A stretch of DNA of 64,000 nt from Paraburkholderia dinghuensis (GTDB taxonomy: Bacteria; Pseudomonadota; Gammaproteobacteria; Burkholderiales; Burkholderiaceae): positions 375,699-439,698 of the forward strand of contig NZ_RQIS01000001.1 of assembly GCF_003837865.1 (NCBI RefSeq), given 5' to 3'. Positions 16,470-26,104 of the stretch are shown here, one piece after another. Within the stretch, counting starts at the first letter, position 1; every line of letters begins with the position of its first letter. The position numbers and the translations under genes were made by a program. The notes below the pieces were generated by a model, which searched no databases, was not told the origin of the DNA, and was given only the letters and a program-made list of their open reading frames with translations.

Positions 16470-19135
16470 TCCACCGTGTACTCGAACTCGTCTGCATCAT
16501 TCGCACGCACGCCCACGCGTGTAATCGACGTGCCCTGCGCGATGCGCTCAAGAATGCGCTGCGCGAGTTCGGGCAAGAGCGTACCGGTCAGAATGTGATC
16601 GACGTTGCGCGCGCCCGAGTCGACCTCCGTGCATCGGGCGAGCACCGCGTCGACGAGCGTATCGTCCCATTCGAACGTGGCGCCGTGGTTCGCCCCAATG
16701 CGGCGGCGAATGCGTTCCAGCTTCAGGGCGATGATCTCCGCCAGCACGTCGTCGGAAATTGTGTAATACGGCACGACCTTCATGCGGCCAAGGAACGCGG
16801 GCTTGAACGCCTTGTACAGTTGCGGACGCAATAGATCGGCCAGCGTCTGCGCATCGGGCCGTTCATCATCGGCTTTGTTCAGGCAGGCCTGCATGACCGC
16901 GGCGGAACCCACATTCGACGTGAGGATGATGAGCGTGTTGCGAAAATCGATCGCACGGCCCTCGGCATCGTCCATCGTGCCCTTGTCGAAGACCTGAAAG
17001 AACATTTCCAGCACGTCCGGATGCGCTTTTTCTACTTCATCGAGCAGCACGACCGAATAGGGATTGCGGCGAACCGCCTCGGTCAGCACGCCCCCCTCGC
17101 CGTAACCCACGTAACCGGGCGGCGAACCCTTCAGGCCCGACACGCTGTGCGCCTCCTGGTACTCGCTCATGTTGATCGTCACGAGCTTGCGTTCTCCGCC
17201 GTAGAGAATTTCGGCCAGCGCCAGCGCCGTCTCGGTCTTGCCGACACCGGACGGTCCCACAAACATGAATACGCCGCGCGGCTTGTTCGGATCTTCCAGA
17301 TTCGCACCTGCCGTGCGCACGCGCTGCGCGATCGCCTCGAGCGCATGTTCCTGTCCAATCACGCGTTCGGCCAGCAACGACCGAAGGTTCAGCACGGTAT
17401 TAATCTCGTCTTTCACCATGCGACCAAGCGGGATACCGGTCCACGATGCGACGATTTCGGCCACCACTTGAGCGTCGACCTGGAGCGGCACCATCGGTGC
17501 ATCGGACTGCAGGGAATGCAGGCGCGCGATCAACGGCGGCATCGCCGCACGCGCTGCATCGGCTTCGCGCATCCGTTCGGACGACGTACCCTCTTCGCGC
17601 GCCGCGTCGATCTCGCCGCGCAGATGCGTGATTCTCGCGACGAGTTCGCGCTCCTCAGCGTAACGTGCCTCGTTTGCCGCCAGATCGCGGCCGGCGGCGG
17701 CGCGTTGTTCGCGCAACCCGGCAAGCCGCTCGTCGTGAACAGCGCCGTGCAGGCTCTCCCGCGCGAGCGAGGCGATTTCCGCTTCGATTCGCTCGATGCA
17801 CTTCTTGACGTCGTCGATCGCGCCGGGCGTCGCGCCTTGTGCGAGCGCAACCTTGGCGCATGCTGTATCGAGCACGCTCACAGCCTTATCAGGCAATTGC
17901 CGCGCGCTGATGTAGCGATGCGACAGGCGCACGGCCTCGGTGATCGCCTCGTCGAGAATGCGTACGTTGAAGTGGCGCTCCATGACGCCCATCATGCCGC
18001 GTAGCATGGCGGCCGCCAGTGTTTCGTCGGGTTCTTCGACCTTGACCACCTGAAAGCGTCGCGAAAGCGCCGCGTCTTTCTCGAAGTAGCGCTTGTACTC
18101 GCTCCATGTCGTCGCGGCGATCGTGCGCAACTCGCCGCGCGCGAGCGCAGGCTTGAGCAGGTTTGCCGCATCGTTCTGACCCGCCTGGCCGCCCGCGCCG
18201 ATGATGGTGTGCGCCTCGTCGATGAAAAGCACAATCGGCTGCGTGCTCTGCTTCACCTCGTCGATCACGCTCTTCAGACGGTTCTCGAACTCGCCCTTCA
18301 CGCTCGCGCCGGCCTGCAGCAGCCCCATGTCCAGCACGCGAAGGGCCACGCTGCGTAACGGATCCGGCACGTCACCGGCGGCGATACGCAGCGCCAGGCC
18401 CTCCACGACGGCCGTCTTGCCCACGCCCGGCTCGCCAGTGAGGATCGGGTTGTTCTGCCGGCGGCGCATCAGGATATCTATCGTCTGGCGGATTTCCGCT
18501 TCGCGACCGATCACCGGGTCGACCTCCCCTTCGCGTGCGCGCTGAGTCAGGTCTGTCGTGTAGGTATCGAGCGCGGGCGTTTTCGACTGCGCAGCAAACG
18601 CCCCGCTCGCGTCAGTCCCGGCGCCCCTGACGGGCTCGTTCGCGCCCTCAAGGGGCATGGCTTCGATGGACCCCTCCGTCACCTCGTCGAAGCGATGCTT
18701 GAGGTCGGCAACGGGCACCTCAGCAAAGCGCGACGACATGCGTTGCGCGAACTGCGCAAGATCAGGCGCGTTCAGCAAGGCAAGCAGCAGATGGCCGGAG
18801 CGGATGCGTCCGGTCGCCGAGTCCAGCGAAGCGATCAGCCATGCCTGTTCGAACAGCGCGATGAGATGCGGCGAAAACACCGGCGTGCGCGTATTGCCCG
18901 TTTTGAGCCGTTGCAGTTCGCGCTCGAGATCCGCGCGCAGGGCATGCGCATCAACGCGCGACGCGCGCAGTACGCACGCGAGGTCGCTGGCTGATTCGTC
19001 GAGCAACGCGAGCAGCACGTGTTCGAGTTCGACTTCATAGTGCCCGCGCGACAGGCACACGCTTGCCGCGCGCTCGGTAGCAAGCCGGCATGTCGTGTCC
19101 AGCTTCGCGATCAGGGTCTTCAGGGGCGTGCTCAT
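16466..19135 (-). CDS. tssH: T6SS sheath-recycling AAA+ ATPase TssH (ClpV)
   Basis: 889 residues. It has an N-terminal Clp domain (LSRGHYEVELEHVLLALL), then AAA module 1 with Walker A GEPGVGKTAVVEG near 231 and Walker B VLFIDEAHTIIGAG. A coiled-coil middle region (about 430-560) follows, then AAA module 2 with VGPSGVGKTETA near 623 and VVLLDEVEKAHPDV. The coiled-coil insert and the extended N-terminal domain separate ClpV from housekeeping ClpB. It disassembles the contracted TssB/TssC sheath. It lies 31 bp after tssG and is coupled to tssA. Confidence 0.96.
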   Translation of the reverse strand: MSTPLKTLIAKLDTTCRLATERAASVCLSRGHYEVELEHVLLALLDESASDLACVLRASRVDAHALRADLERELQRLKTGNTRTPVFSPHLIALFEQAWLIASLDSATGRIRSGHLLLALLNAPDLAQFAQRMSSRFAEVPVADLKHRFDEVTEGSIEAMPLEGANEPVRGAGTDASGAFAAQSKTPALDTYTTDLTQRAREGEVDPVIGREAEIRQTIDILMRRRQNNPILTGEPGVGKTAVVEGLALRIAAGDVPDPLRSVALRVLDMGLLQAGASVKGEFENRLKSVIDEVKQSTQPIVLFIDEAHTIIGAGGQAGQNDAANLLKPALARGELRTIAATTWSEYKRYFEKDAALSRRFQVVKVEEPDETLAAAMLRGMMGVMERHFNVRILDEAITEAVRLSHRYISARQLPDKAVSVLDTACAKVALAQGATPGAIDDVKKCIERIEAEIASLARESLHGAVHDERLAGLREQRAAAGRDLAANEARYAEERELVARITHLRGEIDAAREEGTSSERMREADAARAAMPPLIARLHSLQSDAPMVPLQVDAQVVAEIVASWTGIPLGRMVKDEINTVLNLRSLLAERVIGQEHALEAIAQRVRTAGANLEDPNKPRGVFMFVGPSGVGKTETALALAEILYGGERKLVTINMSEYQEAHSVSGLKGSPPGYVGYGEGGVLTEAVRRNPYSVVLLDEVEKAHPDVLEMFFQVFDKGTMDDAEGRAIDFRNTLIILTSNVGSAAVMQACLNKADDERPDAQTLADLLRPQLYKAFKPAFLGRMKVVPYYTISDDVLAEIIALKLERIRRRIGANHGATFEWDDTLVDAVLARCTEVDSGARNVDHILTGTLLPELAQRILERIAQGTSITRVGVRANDADEFEYTVE

Positions 19136-19166
19136 GTCGTGCAGTCCGGTCTCGGGTCTCTTGTGT

Positions 19167-20252
19167 TCAATGAATGACGTGCAGTTCGTAGCGGGCGTCG
19201 CGGCGATCGTGGTCGGCTTCGCGCGTGCAGAGGAACGCGTCCCAGCCGATCCGCGCGCCGGCGCCCAGGCGGCTTGGCGCCACCTCCTCGCGGCGCAGCA
19301 CGAGCAGCACCTCGTATTCGAGCGTCACCCGCGCCAGCAACGTGAGCGCGCGTTCGAGCGCGACCGCGTGTTCGGAGCCAGGCAGAAAAGCCTCGTACTG
19401 TGCCTTCGAAAGCGGCCCGACCACGAGACGCGCGCGCATGTCGCGCTGCCAGACTCGCGCGCCTGCGAGCGCCGTCGCGCCGAGCACCACGTTGCGCTGG
19501 CCGAGCAGGGAAAACTGGTCGGGCGGCACGTCGTACCATTTGCCGACAAACTGCTCGACACGTACGGGCACGCCGAAATAATCGGAAAGCGTCTGGCGCA
19601 GATACGCGGCGGAAACCGGTTGATGGCGGGCGGCCGCCGCATAGCCCGCCATCGCCTCGTCGAACAGCGCGCCCGCGCCCTCCTGCAGGCTCTCGCGCGC
19701 CCCATCGCCAGCAATGCCCGCAAGCGCGAGCAGCAGCGGCAGATAGCGTTCGTCGCGGTCGAGTTCGTAATGGAACGGCAGCCGGTACTTCTTCCACGCC
19801 GAATAGAACAGCGCCGTGGCGCGATTCGAGAACACGTCGAAGAACTCGCGCGCTGCACGGTCGCGCCGCAATTGCTCGCGCGCGACGATCTGTTCCGTAT
19901 AGTTCAGCGGCAGTGCGCCTTGACAGCCCAGCAGCCCAAAGAACGCAGGCGTAAGATCCACACGGCCGAGTTCGCCGGCATCGAGCGCCGCAGCGCGCTG
20001 GTGCGCATCGGCGAGTGGCGCGCCGGCCTCGTCGTAGGAAACGGCACCCGCGATCTCGCTCGGCGGAAAAGCGAGCGAAAGTGTGTTGCGAAAGCCAATA
20101 CGATGCGGAAGAACGTCGCGCTGCCGCGCATCGGTTTTCTCGACGAACCAGCGTTCGAGCAGGCGCACCGCCTGGAAGAACCCAAAGCGGTGCGGCTCCT
20201 CGAGCAGCCGCTCGATTACACCAGAATCGATTCGCCGCTGCGGGGACTGCAT
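19167..20252 (-). CDS. tssG: T6SS baseplate protein TssG
   Basis: 361 residues starting MQSPQRRIDSGVIERLLEEPHRFGFFQAVRLLERWF, the classic TssG opening, with FRNTLSLAFPPSEIAG, VDLTPAFFGLLGCQGALPLNYTEQ and HRATALFYSAWKKYRLPFHYE-type blocks following. TssG pairs with two TssF subunits in each baseplate wedge. The chosen ATG at 20252 overlaps the tssF stop by 37 bases. That overlap is long but is supported by the conserved N-terminus lying close to it. Confidence 0.93.
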   Translation of the reverse strand: MQSPQRRIDSGVIERLLEEPHRFGFFQAVRLLERWFVEKTDARQRDVLPHRIGFRNTLSLAFPPSEIAGAVSYDEAGAPLADAHQRAAALDAGELGRVDLTPAFFGLLGCQGALPLNYTEQIVAREQLRRDRAAREFFDVFSNRATALFYSAWKKYRLPFHYELDRDERYLPLLLALAGIAGDGARESLQEGAGALFDEAMAGYAAAARHQPVSAAYLRQTLSDYFGVPVRVEQFVGKWYDVPPDQFSLLGQRNVVLGATALAGARVWQRDMRARLVVGPLSKAQYEAFLPGSEHAVALERALTLLARVTLEYEVLLVLRREEVAPSRLGAGARIGWDAFLCTREADHDRRDARYELHVIH

Positions 20253-22054
20253 CGCATGATCTCCTCGCCGGTGCGTCGCGACACGACGACCAGTTGTACG
20301 AAGCTGTTGATATGCACGTAAAGCCCGAAAAACACGTCGATCACGCGCACGAACGTTCCAAGGCTCGTTCCGACGAAGTGCTCTTCATCTACGGTGAGCC
20401 GTATCTCAATGCCACGCACGAAGGTTGCGAAGGGCTTGCCGGGAAGCCATTGCACGGTGGCGACCTGCTCGACGTCAACGATTCCGTCGACGTGCCGTGC
20501 CGAAACGGCCGTGCGGCGCAGGTCATAGAGCGCAAGCAGTTCCTTGAGCGTGCTGGCGCCTTGACTCGCGAGCGAAACGTGGTTGAGCGCGAGATGCGAA
20601 ATGAGCCGCCAGTGCGCCGCCTGGTGGCGCTCGAAGCGTACGCACGGCGTCGGTCGCATCAACAGTGCGATGCAGTTCGTGATCGAACCGCCCTCCAGAA
20701 ACAGGTCGCCGCCCTCGAGCCCGGTCGCGAGCCGCGAGGGAAGATCGCGGTTGGTGCAGGTCAGGTCGAGGCTCAATGTTTCGTTTTGCTGCGCAGCCAG
20801 GTCGAAATCGATATCGACGATTGAGATTTCGGTTTCGTAGCCCGGACTCTTTTTCGCGACCCACCCGTCGCGCCTGGCAAACCAGTAGTGGCCAGCGCGC
20901 ATCGATTCGCCATGCCGTAGCGAATAAAACGGCCGGAACTCAACCACCGTTTCCTCCTGCTCTCGCTGCCGCACCAGTTTCACGGAGTCGATCGAATAGA
21001 TCTCATAGGCGAACGCGTGCCGCCCCTCCGCCACGACCGGATACGACGCCGCCTGATGATCGAGACGAATCGGCTCGCCGTGCTGCCGGAATAGATTCAC
21101 CACCGGCGTGCAGAACAGGCGCAGGTGATGTGCCGCGAGCGTGTCGAGCAATCGCGCCACATGCGAGTCGCCGCTCACGTCCTTGAGCACGATGTGAAGC
21201 CTGAGACGCTGGCAGCGGCCCACCACGGCGGTCATCGATGCGAGGTCGAAGTCTACAAAATCGAACTTGTCTGGAAACGCGAAATACTCCATGAGGAGCC
21301 GATACGCGGGATGGGATTTCGCCGGATAGTCGATCAGCGCGTCGGCTTCGTCAAAGCCGGCCTGCGAGAACGGAAGCGCTGAGAGCGCGCGCCAGCGACC
21401 ATTGCGTTCGGGTTCCGCGTATGCGGCAATCGCGTGCACGAACAGGCAATCGCCGAGCGCCGCGATGAGCGACTGCTCGCCGTGCAGGTAAGTGCGAAGT
21501 GCGCCACGCTTCCACGTGGAGAGATCGAACTGCGGCGAGGTCGATTCGAACGTGATTGACAACACTCCAGTTGCGTTCGGCGGCAGCACCGTCGCGTTCG
21601 GCGCAATCACCGTCGGCACGTAGCGCGCTTCCGAAATGCGGATCGGCGCGAGCGTCACGTCGTACGCGGTGCGAAAGCCGCATTGCACACCACGGATCGG
21701 CCGCGACTTGAGTTCCGTTGCGCGCTCGATCACCATCGGCTCGGTAAGATTGCCAGACGAGTCCGGTGCGGCAAACTGCGCAATCGAGCACGACGGAAAT
21801 GGACGCAGATAATGCGGGTAGAGGACTTCGAGCAGCGCCTCGGTGAACTCCGGATAATCGTCGTCGAGGCGTTTGCTGATGCGTGCGCCGAGCAGCGCAA
21901 ACGATTCGATCATCCGCTCGACGTGCGGATCCTCGCAGTGCTCCCCCGTCATCGCGAGGCGAGCCGCGATCTTCGGATAGCGCTCTCCGAATTCGCGCGA
22001 ATACCGCCGCAGGAACGACAGTTCGCGCTCGTAGTACGGCAACAGCTCTTCCAT
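20216..22054 (-). CDS. tssF: T6SS baseplate protein TssF
   Basis: 612 residues. It begins MEELLPYYERELSFLRRYSREFGERYPKIA and continues with AARLAMTGEHCEDPHVERMIESFALLGARI, the diagnostic TssF N-terminus. The C-terminus (TVDEEHFVGTSLGTFVRVIDVFF, YVHINSFVQLVVVSRRTGEE) is the same region that survives as a divergent fragment at 2262-2459. TssF forms the wedge of the baseplate with TssG, TssE and TssK. It sits between tssE (32-bp gap) and tssG. Confidence 0.95.
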   Translation of the reverse strand: MEELLPYYERELSFLRRYSREFGERYPKIAARLAMTGEHCEDPHVERMIESFALLGARISKRLDDDYPEFTEALLEVLYPHYLRPFPSCSIAQFAAPDSSGNLTEPMVIERATELKSRPIRGVQCGFRTAYDVTLAPIRISEARYVPTVIAPNATVLPPNATGVLSITFESTSPQFDLSTWKRGALRTYLHGEQSLIAALGDCLFVHAIAAYAEPERNGRWRALSALPFSQAGFDEADALIDYPAKSHPAYRLLMEYFAFPDKFDFVDFDLASMTAVVGRCQRLRLHIVLKDVSGDSHVARLLDTLAAHHLRLFCTPVVNLFRQHGEPIRLDHQAASYPVVAEGRHAFAYEIYSIDSVKLVRQREQEETVVEFRPFYSLRHGESMRAGHYWFARRDGWVAKKSPGYETEISIVDIDFDLAAQQNETLSLDLTCTNRDLPSRLATGLEGGDLFLEGGSITNCIALLMRPTPCVRFERHQAAHWRLISHLALNHVSLASQGASTLKELLALYDLRRTAVSARHVDGIVDVEQVATVQWLPGKPFATFVRGIEIRLTVDEEHFVGTSLGTFVRVIDVFFGLYVHINSFVQLVVVSRRTGEEIMRCSPRSGESILV

Positions 22055-22086
22055 CGGTACGCTCCCGCCCCCAACCTTTCTTTAGG

Positions 22087-22566
22087 TCATGCTTTTGCGC
22101 GTGAGCGCGCGACCGAATACTGCAGCGTGGAGGGCTGCAACATCGCGTCGAAATTCACGGGCTCTTGCGCCGGATGCACCACCAGAAGCGCCCGAATTGC
22201 AAAGTACAGCGCATTCGTCGAGCGCTCGTTCAGTTCGAGCGTGACCGACACGCCCTGCAGACGCGGCTCGTGACGCTCGATAGCCTGCTGGATCGACTTG
22301 CAGATGAACGCCCGATCGTAGTGACTCGCGAGGCTCATGCCCGCAAAGTCGTTCAACCCGTAGGTCAGAATCGAACGACGGCATTCCGGCAACATCGCGA
22401 GTTCGTCTTCCGTGAACGCAATGCGCGAGTTCAGGATCGACTCCAGATCGCGTGCAACGGTCCCCTTGATCTCTTCGATCGAAAGCTGCCGCACAGCCGT
22501 CGGTGCCGGCGAGTGCGGGTCGTCGTCGAAGAGCTTGTCGAGCAGTCCCGGCTCGAAACGCTTCAT
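22087..22566 (-). CDS. tssE: T6SS baseplate protein TssE (gp25-like)
   Basis: 159 residues from the ATG at 22566. The start is MKRFEPGLLDKLFDDDP and the core is SIEEIKGTVARDLESILNSR, LPECRRSILTYGLNDFAGMS, IQQAIERHEPRL and VTLELNE, typical of the gp25/GPW lysozyme-like fold that lacks catalytic function in T6SS. It nucleates sheath polymerisation at the baseplate. An upstream GTG at 22629 in the same frame is less likely because the added residues are not family-like. Confidence 0.93.
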   Translation of the reverse strand: MKRFEPGLLDKLFDDDPHSPAPTAVRQLSIEEIKGTVARDLESILNSRIAFTEDELAMLPECRRSILTYGLNDFAGMSLASHYDRAFICKSIQQAIERHEPRLQGVSVTLELNERSTNALYFAIRALLVVHPAQEPVNFDAMLQPSTLQYSVARSRAKA

Positions 22567-22650
22567 CGGTTCAAATGGGTCGTTTAGCGAAATGACACAG
22601 GTGCAGGCGGCGGCCCCGCAATGGCGCACGCCGCCCTCTTCTGCACCGCG

Positions 22651-23154
22651 TCAGACCGCGTAGGTCTTATCGTTCTTCGTGAGACTCCATGCGCCTTGCG
22701 CATTGCCACCCTGGTTGCCGCCGATCTTCTGTTGCGTGTACTTCCACTGCACGGCCGCGTACTTGAGCGCGAACTTCTCCGAGGGCAACCCTTCGCCGAC
22801 GACTTCCGGCGTGATGCTCGAGATGATCACGTACTTGAGCTTGATTTCCAGGTACTTGACGCGGTTTCCCTCGCCGTCCGAGCGCATGAAGTCGATCGTC
22901 ACTTCGTCGAACGTCGTGCCGCCCGAAGCGTGCTGATAAAGCAGCGGGCTCACCACATCGATATCCTTCGTGAAGCGCATGTCGGCATGCTCGCAGCGCT
23001 CGGCCGTGTGGCCGCCCGCCGTCGATGCCGTTGCCGAGCGCGGCTGCAGGATTGCGTGGTTCCACGAATCGATCTCGATCCAGCCGGCGTGGTCCTTGTC
23101 CTGCGACTCGCCCTTGATTGCCGGATTTCCGAATTTTAGGTAGATGTCCTTCAT
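22651..23154 (-). CDS. hcp: T6SS tube protein Hcp (TssD)
   Basis: 167 residues beginning MKDIYLKFGNPAIKGESQDKDH, with GWIEIDSWNHAI, CEHADMRFTKDIDVVSPLL, FDEVTIDFMRSDGEG and LEIKLKYVIISS, which are the conserved strands of Hcp. Hexameric rings stack to form the secreted tube and also chaperone small effectors in the lumen. The length is normal and there is no C-terminal effector extension. A 128-bp gap that includes a strong hairpin separates it from tssC, which would allow hcp mRNA to accumulate separately. Confidence 0.96.
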   Translation of the reverse strand: MKDIYLKFGNPAIKGESQDKDHAGWIEIDSWNHAILQPRSATASTAGGHTAERCEHADMRFTKDIDVVSPLLYQHASGGTTFDEVTIDFMRSDGEGNRVKYLEIKLKYVIISSITPEVVGEGLPSEKFALKYAAVQWKYTQQKIGGNQGGNAQGAWSLTKNDKTYAV

Positions 23155-23203
23155 AATATTTCGACTCCCTGGAGAGGTGGTTTTCGATAGTTTGCTTTTC
23201 GAA

Positions 23204-23224
23204 CCCCGGCGTGATGCGCCGGGG
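23204..23224. promoter_or_regulatory. Hairpin between tssC and hcp
   Basis: A perfect 8-bp stem (CCCCGGCG / CGCCGGGG) with a 5-base loop lies in the tssC-hcp gap. No T-run follows on the minus strand, so it is not a standard terminator. A position just upstream of hcp suits an RNA processing or mRNA-stabilising element that lifts Hcp levels above those of its neighbours. The role is inferred. Confidence 0.45.
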
Positions 23225-23282
23225 AGATTGTCGGAGTGGGCCGTCTCGTGACGGACCGCTCCGGTTCCGCCCGTTCGCGAGA

Positions 23283-24776
23283 TTACGAATTGGCCGGTTT
23301 TGGCAGATCCGCCACGAGCCGCAGCGAGATCGACAGTTCGTCGAGCTGAAAGTGGGGTCGCAGGAAGGCGACAGACCGGTACGAGCCCGGCTTGCCGGGA
23401 ATCTCGCTGACCTGGATCGACGCCTCGCGCAGCGGGAACTGCGCCTTCTGCTCTTGCGAGGCGTTGTCGTCGAGCAGCACGTACTGCGAAATCCAGCGAT
23501 TCAAGAACACCTCGACGTTCTGCGCGGACGCGAAGCTGCCGATCTTGTCGCGCATCATCGCCTTGAGATAGTGCGCCACGCGCGAGACCGAGAAGATGTA
23601 CTGCAGTTGCGCCGAGAGAACGGAGTTTGCGTTCGCGTTGTCACTACTGTATTTCTTGGGCTTCTGCACCGACTGCGCGGCGAAGAAAGCCGCGTAATCC
23701 GAGTTCTTGCAATGGACGAGCGGAATCAAGCCGAGGTCGCTCAACTCCTTCTCGCGCCGGTCGGTAACGGCGATTTCGGTCGGGCACTTCAGCGCGATCT
23801 CGCCGTCGTCGGTTTTGAAGGTATGTGTCGGCAGATCTTCCACCAGGCCGCCACCCTCCACGCCGCGAATTGCCGCGCACCATCCGAAGTCGTCGAACGC
23901 CGCCGTGAGGCGCGCCGCGAAGGCCCAAGCAGCGTTGCACCACAGATATTTGCCGTGATCGGTGCCGTTGACGTCTTCGAGGAAATTGAAGCCTTCCGCC
24001 GTCACACCGTCCTTCGGATTGAACGGCAAGCGGCCGAGAAAGCGCGGAAGCGTGAGGCCCACGTAGCGCGAATCCTCCGAATCGCGGAACGATTTCCACT
24101 TCGCGTATTCGACCGTGTCGAACACCTTGCCGAGATCGCGCGGCTTGCCGAGGTCGGCGAACGACTCGAGCCCGAGCAACTCCGGCGAGGCCGACGCGAT
24201 GAACGGCGCATGCGCCGCCGCCGCTACGTGCGACATCTGCTCGATGAAATACATGTCTTCCGGTTGGCGCGTGACCTCATAGTCGCCAATCAGCGCGCCG
24301 AACGGCGCGCCGCCGAACGTGCCGAACTCTTCTTCGTAGATTTTCTTGAAGAGCGCGCTCTGGTCAAATTCGATTGCGGTCTTGAAGTCGCGCACGACGT
24401 CGCGCTTGGGCGCATGCAGCGCCTTGATCTTGATAGTCGGGCCGGTATTGCTCTCCTTGCACAGATACTCGAGGCCTCGCCAGGTGCTTTCCAACCCCTG
24501 GAATTCCGGCGCGTGCATCACGGCGCTCAGCTGGGCAGAGATCAGACGGTCGAGTTCGGCCACGCGGGCATCGAGCGTCGCCGAAAGATTGTCCGAGACG
24601 ATCACGGTGCCTTCCAGCACCTGATGCGCTAGCTCGCCGATCAGGTCCTTCGCACGCAAGTGTTCGGATTCGGACTTCGCGACCTTGCTCTTCTCGACGA
24701 TCTCGTCGAGCAGCGAGGGCGCGGTCTGGGCTTCTTCCACGACCGGGGCGCGCACGGCGTGAGTTTGCTGGTTCAT
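23283..24776 (-). CDS. tssC: T6SS sheath large subunit TssC (VipB)
   Basis: 497 residues. Family blocks include AHQVLEGTVIVSDNLSATLDARVAEL-type sequence, MHAPEFQGLESTWRGL, TGPTIKIKALHAPK, FGTFGGAPFGALIGDYEV, NPKDGVTAEGFNFLEDVNG, LPLIPLVHCK-like GLIPLVHCKNSDYAAF, and the C-terminal VSEIPGKPGSYRSVAFLRPHFQLDEL. With TssB it forms the contractile sheath around the Hcp tube. It starts 18 bp after tssB, so the two subunits are made from one message in step. Confidence 0.96.
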   Translation of the reverse strand: MNQQTHAVRAPVVEEAQTAPSLLDEIVEKSKVAKSESEHLRAKDLIGELAHQVLEGTVIVSDNLSATLDARVAELDRLISAQLSAVMHAPEFQGLESTWRGLEYLCKESNTGPTIKIKALHAPKRDVVRDFKTAIEFDQSALFKKIYEEEFGTFGGAPFGALIGDYEVTRQPEDMYFIEQMSHVAAAAHAPFIASASPELLGLESFADLGKPRDLGKVFDTVEYAKWKSFRDSEDSRYVGLTLPRFLGRLPFNPKDGVTAEGFNFLEDVNGTDHGKYLWCNAAWAFAARLTAAFDDFGWCAAIRGVEGGGLVEDLPTHTFKTDDGEIALKCPTEIAVTDRREKELSDLGLIPLVHCKNSDYAAFFAAQSVQKPKKYSSDNANANSVLSAQLQYIFSVSRVAHYLKAMMRDKIGSFASAQNVEVFLNRWISQYVLLDDNASQEQKAQFPLREASIQVSEIPGKPGSYRSVAFLRPHFQLDELSISLRLVADLPKPANS

Positions 24777-24794
24777 GTCGATTTCCCCCGGCGC

Positions 24795-25340
24795 TTACTG
24801 ATCGTTGCCGTTGCTGGATTCATTGCGCTCGCCACCATCCGGCTCGCTCACACCGCCCGCGAGTGCCTGCAACTGCTGCGTGTTCGCGAGCACCTCGCTC
24901 AGCAAGTCTTCAAGCTTGTCATTGCCGGCGAGCTTGTTGCGCAGGTCCGCGAGCTTCGAGCGCGCTTCGAGCAGGCGCCGCAGCGGCTCGATCTGGGCGA
25001 CGACCTCGTCGGGTTTGAAGTCGGCCATTGAGTGAAAGCGCAGATCCACAGCGAACTTGCCGCCCGCTTCGCTAAGCCGGTTCTCGACCTGGAACGCGGC
25101 ACGCGGCTCAATGCCCTTCATGACGTCGTCGAAATTGTCGCGATCGATATTGACGAACTTGCGGTCGCGCAGCCGTGGCTGCTCGATTTCGGATTGCCCC
25201 GCGAGATCGGCCATCACACCGACCACGAACGGCAGTTCCTTCACCTCGATCGCATCGCCGAGTTCGACCTCATAGGTCAGTTGGACGCGCGGCGGCCGCA
25301 CTTTCTGCAAGCGCTTCTGGATACTTTCTTTCTTGGCCAT
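24795..25340 (-). CDS. tssB: T6SS sheath small subunit TssB (VipA)
   Basis: 181 residues from the ATG at 25340, beginning MAKKESIQKRLQKVRPPRVQ. TssB blocks follow: YEVELGDAIEVKELPFVVGVMADLAG, RDRKFVNIDRDNFDDVMKGI, AFQVENRLSE and LRFHSMADFKPDEVV. It interlocks with TssC in the sheath, and its C-terminal helix is what ClpV recognises once the sheath contracts. Upstream in-frame codons back to 25385 are not family-like. The gene follows the TPR lipoprotein by 59 bp. Confidence 0.95.
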   Translation of the reverse strand: MAKKESIQKRLQKVRPPRVQLTYEVELGDAIEVKELPFVVGVMADLAGQSEIEQPRLRDRKFVNIDRDNFDDVMKGIEPRAAFQVENRLSEAGGKFAVDLRFHSMADFKPDEVVAQIEPLRRLLEARSKLADLRNKLAGNDKLEDLLSEVLANTQQLQALAGGVSEPDGGERNESSNGNDQ

Positions 25341-25399
25341 CGAGGGCTCCCCTGTTCGTGTAGTACAAGACCGGTTGTCATCCATCCGCCACCAGACCG

Positions 25400-26104
25400 T
25401 TAGCGCAGCGCGCCAAACGGATCGGTGCCGCCGCCGCCCTGCGTGGCCTTGGCCGGTGCGGGCGCGGCCTTGGCTGGTGCGGGCGCAGCTTTGGCCGGTG
25501 CGGGCGCGGCCGGTGGCAGGACTAGCGCAGACGGAGCAGCGTCGGCTGTCTGCGTGGGCGTCGGCCCCGGCTTCTGCACGGTCCGTACGACGCGACGCTT
25601 CTTTGGTGCACGTTTATCGGACGCTTGTTCGGGTGGAAACAGTGAAGCCTCGCCGAGCGTGTCGCGCAACTGCTTTGCGAGTGCTTGAGCGTCGGATTTC
25701 GCATCGCCTTGCAGAGAGGCGTCCTGGCGCAGTTCGCCGAGCGATTGCGTCGCGACGCGAAGGCCCGCCACGGCCAGCACGCTTTTTGCGGCACGGTCGG
25801 TCCGATCACGCTGCAAGGCTTCCTGCGCGGCGACGACGGCCTCCCTATAGTGTTGCTGCTGGAACTGGATCTGCGCGATGCGCGACCACGGTTCATTACG
25901 CGTGGGATCGGCAGCGGCGAGCTTCTGATAAAGCGCGATCGCGCGATTCTGGTCGCCGCCCTTCGCCGCAGTATCGGCGTCGGCCAACGCCTTGTTGAAC
26001 GCGCCTGGCGATGCCGCAAGGTTGCTGTCCGGCGTAGCGCAGCCCGCGATTACCCCGCATGCCAGCACCACCCCAACGAGCCTTGGAATGACCCGATTTA
26101 TCAT
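25400..26104 (-). CDS. TPR-containing lipoprotein at the head of the T6SS operon
   Basis: 234 residues. A lipoprotein signal is evident: basic start, hydrophobic VGVVLACGVIAGC and lipobox IAGC with Cys 22. Two TPR-like helices follow (AFNKALADADTAAKGGDQNRAIALYQKLAAADP and WSRIAQIQFQQQHYREAVVAAQEALQRD-type sequence). The tail is low-complexity, with three Ala/Pro/Lys repeats (APAPAKA). Burkholderia T6SS loci often carry a lipoprotein like this directly before tssB. Its exact role is unknown; outer-membrane placement beside the TssJLM complex is a fair guess. It is the first gene of the minus-strand series. Confidence 0.8.
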   Translation of the reverse strand: MINRVIPRLVGVVLACGVIAGCATPDSNLAASPGAFNKALADADTAAKGGDQNRAIALYQKLAAADPTRNEPWSRIAQIQFQQQHYREAVVAAQEALQRDRTDRAAKSVLAVAGLRVATQSLGELRQDASLQGDAKSDAQALAKQLRDTLGEASLFPPEQASDKRAPKKRRVVRTVQKPGPTPTQTADAAPSALVLPPAAPAPAKAAPAPAKAAPAPAKATQGGGGTDPFGALR

